Below are positions 57,700 to 64,000 of a stretch of DNA of 64,000 nt, piece after piece (the stretch's first letter is position 1; each line of letters opens with the position of its first letter). Made by a program: the position numbers and the translations under genes. This DNA is from Lonicera japonica (taxonomy: Eukaryota; Streptophyta; Magnoliopsida; Dipsacales; Caprifoliaceae). The stretch spans positions 53,433,328-53,497,327 of the forward strand of contig CM038464.1 in NCBI GenBank assembly GCA_021464415.1. The letters run 5' to 3'. The notes below the pieces were generated by a model. It had not been told where the DNA came from. It did not search any database and saw only the letters and a program-made list of their open reading frames with translations.

Positions 57700-58130
57700 G
57701 CGTTGTGCTCTTTTCCTTCGACAAATGTTATTTTTTCCACAAGGTTTCGTTATTTGGTAAGGTTTTTAACGAGACAACGGTTCATGTATAAGCTTTTCAA
57801 ATTCCTTAATTAATGTAAATATCAGGGGGAGGTGTAGACTTGAGGGTGAGTCTAACATCCACATGATATTATGTTATATTTTTTTCCTTAAACCAAGGTT
57901 TATTTTTTCCACTAAATTTTATTATTTGGCAAGGTTTTTAACGAGATAACGATACGTGCAAACTCTATTGATTGAAGTAAGGATCAAATAAAAGTATAGA
58001 CTCAACGGAGAAAGTCTAACATAATTGTTATAATGTTGTACTCTTTTTACTTCGATCAAGGTTATTTTTCTCACAAGGTTTTTGTTACTTGACAATATTT
58101 TAATAAGGTAACAAGAAATGTACCATTCTA
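57700..58130 (+). repeat. Tandem repeats before the copia 3' LTR
   Basis: Units of about 170 bp, each with TTCCTTCGACxAAxGTTATT, AAGGTTTTTAACGAG and a GTAGACTTxxxxGxGAGTCTAACA word. With the partial unit at 56560-56599 there are about three, against one in the truncated copy at 34060-34180. Confidence 0.75.
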
Positions 58131-58342
58131 TCTCTAACTCAGCACAAGGGGGAGTGTTGAAGGAAATTACACATAGTGTGCTATCGTCTAGATAGAACAT
58201 GTATTAAGGATTTTACTGTGTAAATTATGTATTACGCGCCATATTGAACTTCCTTGTTAATCTCATTTATTATTGTATTTATGCTCTATTTAAAAGAGTT
58301 ATCTAATGAAAGATATAATTGAATTGTTCACACAAGAGCATC

Positions 58343-59407
58343 TTTGTGTTGTTATTTTGATCCATAGCGAGATAAGGAAAATTCTAACCGAGAATGGAAA
58401 GAGCTCAAACCATGAAAAGTCAAATATATTTTTAATTGTAAATAAATAAAAGTATAAGATAAAATTAAAAATAGATATACTCGAGCGGAGATTAGTTGCG
58501 CGAAAATTAGTCTAGACACTCCACAAAAGAAAATGGGTATACACGAAAAGTAGGACCACGCACTAATTCACTTTGTATGGCAGAAAAATATATATGTTTT
58601 TACCACCAATCAAATGTGGTCTAGAGAAAGGCAATAGTGCAAATTTTTACCGCGGGGCAGACCAAGGTAGCGAGAAAAGGGGGAGACAGTAAGCCCCCTG
58701 CTTTTGAGGAAGGAGAGAGAGAGAGAGATGCATGCAATGAGGAAAAGTGAGAATCACCTAAATTTACTGCTGCTACTAATGCATCCCATTATTGCTGCCG
58801 CATCGAGACAGGAACCGCCTACTTTTACCCCCCACCCCCACAATATTTATTTATTTATTATTATTTAATTACAAAGTGTCTCTACACTATCTATTTTTTA
58901 TTTAGATATTTTCAAATATCACATAATATATGGGTCAACTTATACTTATCTTAACTAACAGTGGCTAGCTGTTGCCTGTGAACCATTTGCGAGAATTCAA
59001 ATTATCTCTGCAACATATTGAATTTAGAACTAATTATCGCACTTAAAATTGAATTAATAGAATGTGTACTTGCAAATAATCAAACACAAAACATCCATAT
59101 TCAATGAATTGATCCCCACAAATATACAATAATAAAAGCCACATGATCAAAATAAACACGGAAATTTGCACCCCACACAATTTATATCTCCTGCATATAT
59201 TACCCCCTCTACCTACCTAGTGCCTATTGAAAATAACTGTTAATAATAATATATACCATAATAAGAGCTATGGATTACAATTAACTAAAATAAATGAAAA
59301 AGAGAAATGAGCTATCAATTACAAAGACGACTAAATTTAAGGGAAGAATACCTCATTTTTTATTTTGTATAGTAACATAAGAATACTTCTTTGTTCTATT
59401 TATTTAA
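58343..59407. other. Intergenic, nothing recognised
   Basis: Contains a (GA)n run at 58712-58727. No gene is seen. Confidence 0.35.
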
Positions 59408-59644
59408 GGTGTGTTTGATGTACTAAATTAGATAGTCGAATAAAATTATTTAATCCAATCCGGACGGAATAGAATAATCCCACTTCTTAGATGGGATTTG
59501 TTAACCTCTCTCCCGTTGGAATAAAAAGGTTAAGTGGGATAAATAATTCGCCCGAATAACCAATTCCTACAAATATCAAATATAGAATAAGATAAAGTTA
59601 TCTTATCCTATCCTATTTTTTTATCTTATGAGTCAAACGCAGCC
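59408..59644. mobile_element. MITE, GGxxGCGTTTGA ends (about 237 bp)
   Basis: The left end GGTGTGTTTGATG and the inverted right end GGCTGCGTTTGACTC, with TTA or TAA next to each, suggest a Tourist-type element. The interior has ATCTTATCC-rich sequence near the right end. The termini differ by an indel, so the boundaries are approximate. Confidence 0.6.
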
Positions 59645-62600
59645 TTAAAATACTTATTTATTTTATATAGTTGATCTTTCGAAAAAGCAAACAAAGATTC
59701 TTATAACTAGCATAAATTATAACAGAAGCCCTTTATATGTTGAGGAGTAGGTTATAAACGTCCAACACTTGTTACTAAGGTGTCTTTCACTTAAATTTAA
59801 TTGTAAAAACTCTCCTCGTATTCCATTTTTTTTCTTTATAATAATAGCCAACAATAGTCAAAACAAAACGGTGGTACTCCTCGTTCTGTTATTTTTTGTA
59901 TTATATATATATAAATATATATTTTTTAAAAATAAATAAATATAATTATATAATACATTTCGATATTTATTTATATAAAATTTTTGATATACGCAACCGG
60001 ATTGATTTCAGAGAATTTGTGAGGGAATTAGAGATTCGGAGGGAATGATGAATACAAGCTAGCATGCATGCATGCATGCATGCATGAGACATGTATATAT
60101 ATATATATATATGTTTTATACATACACGTAAACATAGGTTGATTTGTTGAAATTGCGGTGCCACCTTATCACCTACGCCACGAAGTAGGGCATTCCGTTT
60201 GTTTGCTTCTTTAATGGGACCCCACATGATTTTGCCAATGAGTCGTGGCCTTTTTCAGTTACACTCATTATTATTATTAGAATATTAGTATCTGAATTAT
60301 TAATTAAAATGGACCAAAAAACAGATATGAATGAATTAAATGTATTGGTTTATTCAAAAATAAAACATAAAAATAAAAGGTATTGCCAAACTAGGTCTTT
60401 AATGAATCAAAAACATTTAGAAAGATGCACACTAAAAAGTAGTTTTAGAGTGCTAATTCAAATACTAATCTAAAGTGTTAATAAGTAATTTCATATTTAA
60501 TTAACCAACACATTAATGTTCATATCTGGATTATATAAAGCGTTAGAAAGAGTTTTGGTAAGTTCTTGAAATTTGAAAACTACCTAGGGCTTTGGTAAGT
60601 TTCTGAAATTCTATATCACCTTTTAAAAAAATTACATTAAGAATAACGCTTAAATTAACAAGGACTTAAGACTTGAACCAATGAGTTTAAGTATAAAAAA
60701 TATAGATTTTTACTACTTTATCAAATAAAATTAAGTGTACTTATTTTTTTAAAAAACCTATACATAATGTAAACAATTATAAAATATCATATTATATGTG
60801 TTTCGCATGTGCTAACAATTCTAGTACATATAAAGAAAACTTAAATTTTAATCACAAAATGGAACTGCCATATTTTAAAGTAATTAAGTTTTTCTTTTCC
60901 ATGAAAATTTGCTTGCTAAGATTCAACTATTGTTGTTACCTAGATTATTATTATGTTTAAACCAATAAATAACTTACTTAAATGTTTTATTGCGCACATA
61001 ATTAATCAAATATTGAGTGCATATATAGTAATATATACAAATAAATTAATATTCAAACTGAGATGAGGTGTTTTCCTTCATTCTCATATAACAAAACCAA
61101 AAGGTGAATAAATGTGATTATGTGAACTATGTATCAAATAGTTCAACGAGTGTTGATCTTTGAAGTATTTCTAACAATCCGTGCACTCTTTTGCAATTTT
61201 GATTAACTATGAAATCTTTCATCTTTTACTATCTTTTAGTCTCATTTAAATGATCCAATGTTTTAATGTAATTGTGGACATTTAGATCAATAATATAAAT
61301 TAAGTTTGTCGTCCATGAAAATATAAGAGTTATTGTTTTAATCCTTCTATGGGTTGCATTCTCATAGAAAAGTTTCGACTGTACGTACTTGCTTCATAAT
61401 TAGAACTTTTTTCTATAAAATGTTTTAATTAATATATGCCTCGAGTACTCATTCTTTCACGTAAAATGTCCACGATGATTGCTTGAAGAACTAATCCTCT
61501 TAATTAAATACCAACTAATATCCTCTTTTTTTTTTAAAATAAAAAATTATGCTCGTACCAAATCTTCATTAACTAAAACTTGCGTGCAACCATTCTGAAA
61601 ATAAGGAATTCTACATTTTCAATGATCAACTAATAAATCATAATGGGGTAACAATTGCACAACTCCATTTCCACTCACCCTCTTCCTCGACATAAACAGA
61701 AGATATGATGAATAATTTTACTAAGATCGTTAATATCTAATTAAAATTATAATAATTTGAATGTAATTGAGTAGCATATGAAACAATGGACATTTCCTTG
61801 AATTTGAAGATACACAAATTCATGGAATTTGAGGGGGAACAAATTTATGTGGATCCGAAATCCCACCTCCAAGTTCTTGCTTTGTGAGCTTCTCTCGGGT
61901 TTGGGACAAAGCCGACCCAACAGTACCTACTTGTATTCTATTCCCCCTTTTTTGGATCCGAACCTATTAATTCTTAATTGACCTCCTACAAAATTTTATT
62001 AATATTTAATCGAACATCAGTAAAAGTTAAGTTACCGGTAAATGATGCATACGGAAAAGCTTAGTTAATAAGCAAAATATAAGACGAGTTTGATTAACGT
62101 TACAAGTAAGATACTAATTTATAATGTTAAATTTATTGAATTTTTGTACAAACTTTTCATACAAACAGTCGTAATACTAATCATAGTAAGAACATGAAAG
62201 ACAATACATTAAATATGCGGTCTCATCAATTTATTTGAATGTAAAAATATTTATTGTAACAATTAATTATTATAATGATATTGGTGTAACAGAATTAATA
62301 TCAAGTTTTAGATCATAACAAGTTTATGTCATGTTTATTGTGACCCAAACTCGATGATCCTTGACTTATTAACTGGACAATAATTTATATCAATTATCTT
62401 TTGTATTGCCTATTATATATTTAAAATTAGCATATATGCCTATATAATTACTTTGAAAAATTTATGAATCATGTGTCAAATTAAATATTTCTCTCCAGTT
62501 CTTTGTGCGTGTATGCATACACTCTCTCACGTTTTCTTTTCTTATTTTCACATTACTTTCATAATTAGTATTAAAATCAATTACACTATATAATAAACAT

Positions 62601-63788
62601 TCAATGCACGTGTATGTGCATGACGCGTGTGAACTATTCAATATCGCAAAGAGTAACATGGGCAAAATATTATAAAATATTTAGTTATAAACGAATCACA
62701 GACCATGAACTCATTATTTTGAAATTGTTGAATATATTAAGCTAATGAATCAACTTGATCACATTTTTATTTTATTTTTTCTACACATGTCATGAATTGA
62801 TTATTCACTGGCTGTACCATTGGGGAGTGACGGGCATCACGCGCGGGGCCTTTGCTACAATTTTTTTTTTTTTTTATAAATTAAGATTTTTTTAAATATT
62901 TTAAACATTATATAAAATAAGGATTTTTTGAATATGTAGTATATGAGAAAAACGACACTTGTTCAATTTATTTTTTTAAGAGATCTGAGTCCCGTTTTGT
63001 TGTCCCCAAGTTTACGAATTAGACTATTTATAATTGTTTAATTCGTGAATTATCTAATTTATACGTTTGGTTGCAAAAATGAATTAATATATAAAATTAT
63101 AAACTTAAATTAATACATAAGATATTAAATAAGAAAACATAGAAATATAGTTGAAATTCCACAACTTATAACTATCATACAAGTTCATGTGAAAAAAATC
63201 ACACCACAAAATTTCTTGTTTAAATGGAACAATTTACAATTTGTTAATTTACGAAGAAACAATTATAAATGAGATAATTTATGCAACCAAACGAGCAAAT
63301 ATCTCAGTCGATTTTATATACTATTAATTAAGCATGAGCTGGGAGTTTTTATTGTGTATATAAAATGTCTAAAATACCCTTCACATTTCAAAAATTAGAA
63401 TAAAATAGTGTTTGAGGAGGAATTGAATTTATAATCTTAAACATAATAAACAAAAGTTATTACCAATTGATCAAACATCATATTTGGTTATTTTGTCTTA
63501 CAAATCTGTATATGATGTCAAAAATTATTAGTTATCATATTGCACAAGTATTAAATATGCCATTGATTCTAGTATCAATCTAAGCGGTTCTAAAAGAGAA
63601 ATAGGAGGAAAAGAGGAACTTGAATATGAGGACACTTTATATATATGTAATGGTTATAAACCAACTTAAATTATCAAATTAACAATCATATAATTTGCCA
63701 GAGAAAGTGAATTTCAAGTAGATTATACATATTGATCAATGTATTTTATGACACATTAATTAATTTTTGAGTTTAAGTATTTAAAATG

Positions 63789-63820
<32 letters not shown>

Positions 63821-64000
63821 GTATATGTATATATATAATATTCATGTGTATATATGCATTTTTACTTAATTAGGATTAAGCCTATAATACTGGATCCTAT
63901 TCATCATCTATCATGATTAACAACGTTCTTATCTTAGGCCTCTCAGTTGCTTTTATTATTTTATGACATTAAAAAATGTTTAGGGCCCTTGGACCCGTGC
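59645..64000. repeat. AT-rich intergenic with microsatellites
   Basis: Notable runs: GCAT repeats at 60062-60086 followed by (AT)n to 60112, poly-T at 62862-62875, and (AC)n(AT)n at 63789-63820. Between 63025 and 63300 GTTTGGTTGCA-type words appear in inverse orientation (about 63066 and 63285), possibly an old MITE. No gene is recognised. Confidence 0.4.

Larger units (their letters stand above)
49336..58337 (+). mobile_element. Degenerate complete Ty1/copia retrotransposon with 5 bp target duplication
   Basis: 5' LTR 49336 to about 49522 and 3' LTR 58155-58337 are clearly homologous but strongly diverged. GCATC flanks both sides (49331-49335 and 58338-58342). After the 5' LTR a degraded primer-binding site (TATCAGA) is visible near 49525. 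A polypurine tract (GCACAAGGGGGAG, about 58142-58154) precedes the 3' LTR. Coding parts in order: gag, protease, integrase, reverse transcriptase, RNase H, all broken. A 1,077 bp insertion sits between the end of RNase H and the 3' LTR. The 5' leader (about 2 kb before gag) is unusually long and may hold another unrecognised insertion. Confidence 0.85.

Noticed and set aside
1..64000. CRISPR arrays, tRNA or rRNA genes, organellar insertions, prokaryotic defence-type clusters
   Set aside because: None seen. The spaced repeats present are diverged tandem or transposon repeats, and all recognisable genes are plant nuclear genes with introns.

Overview
This is AT-rich nuclear DNA from a flowering plant, most likely a eudicot. 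The evidence is GT-AG introns, a plant-only receptor-like cytoplasmic kinase, an AINTEGUMENTA-like double-AP2 transcription factor, a family-1 glycosyltransferase, and many plant-type transposable elements. One run of exactly 100 N (9995-10094) marks an assembly gap. I see no prokaryotic features, CRISPR arrays, rRNA or tRNA genes. I could not identify the species.

Layout: (1) 245-2225 (+), a two-exon UDP-glycosyltransferase of UGT91 type, followed at about 4905-5165 by a decayed fragment of a second UGT. (2) 2.3-20.7 kb, a gene-poor stretch with a nested-palindrome foldback element, LINE-type and copia relics, Tourist-like MITEs, tandem duplications and the gap. (3) 21120-26930 (+), a nine-exon RLCK-VI (RBK-like) kinase gene whose exon 3 appears to carry one extra base. 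(4) 27.6-35.4 kb, mobile DNA: a TRIM-like mini-retrotransposon, a 2.8 kb Harbinger-type element with TAA target duplications, a 5'-truncated copia element and a 757 bp Mutator-like element with 9 bp target duplications. (5) 36482-42092 (-), a complete nine-exon AIL6/AIL7 (PLETHORA-type) gene of 515 codons, including a 9 nt microexon. (6) 43.6-48.1 kb, several small inverted-repeat elements. (7) 49336-58337 (+), one old and heavily mutated copia element with both LTRs and a 5 bp target duplication, itself invaded by a 1,077 bp insertion. (8) 58.3-64 kb, AT-rich intergenic DNA with one MITE and simple repeats.

The three host genes have unrelated roles (small-molecule glycosylation, kinase signalling, meristem and organ development) and lie far apart, so no cluster or joint pathway is suggested. 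Most of the rest of the recognisable content is transposable-element history. I found no convincing new biological system. The most informative observations are the single-base frame break in the kinase, the Tyr in the UGT sugar-donor box, the AIL microexon, the TRIM-like element and the palindrome-of-palindromes element.
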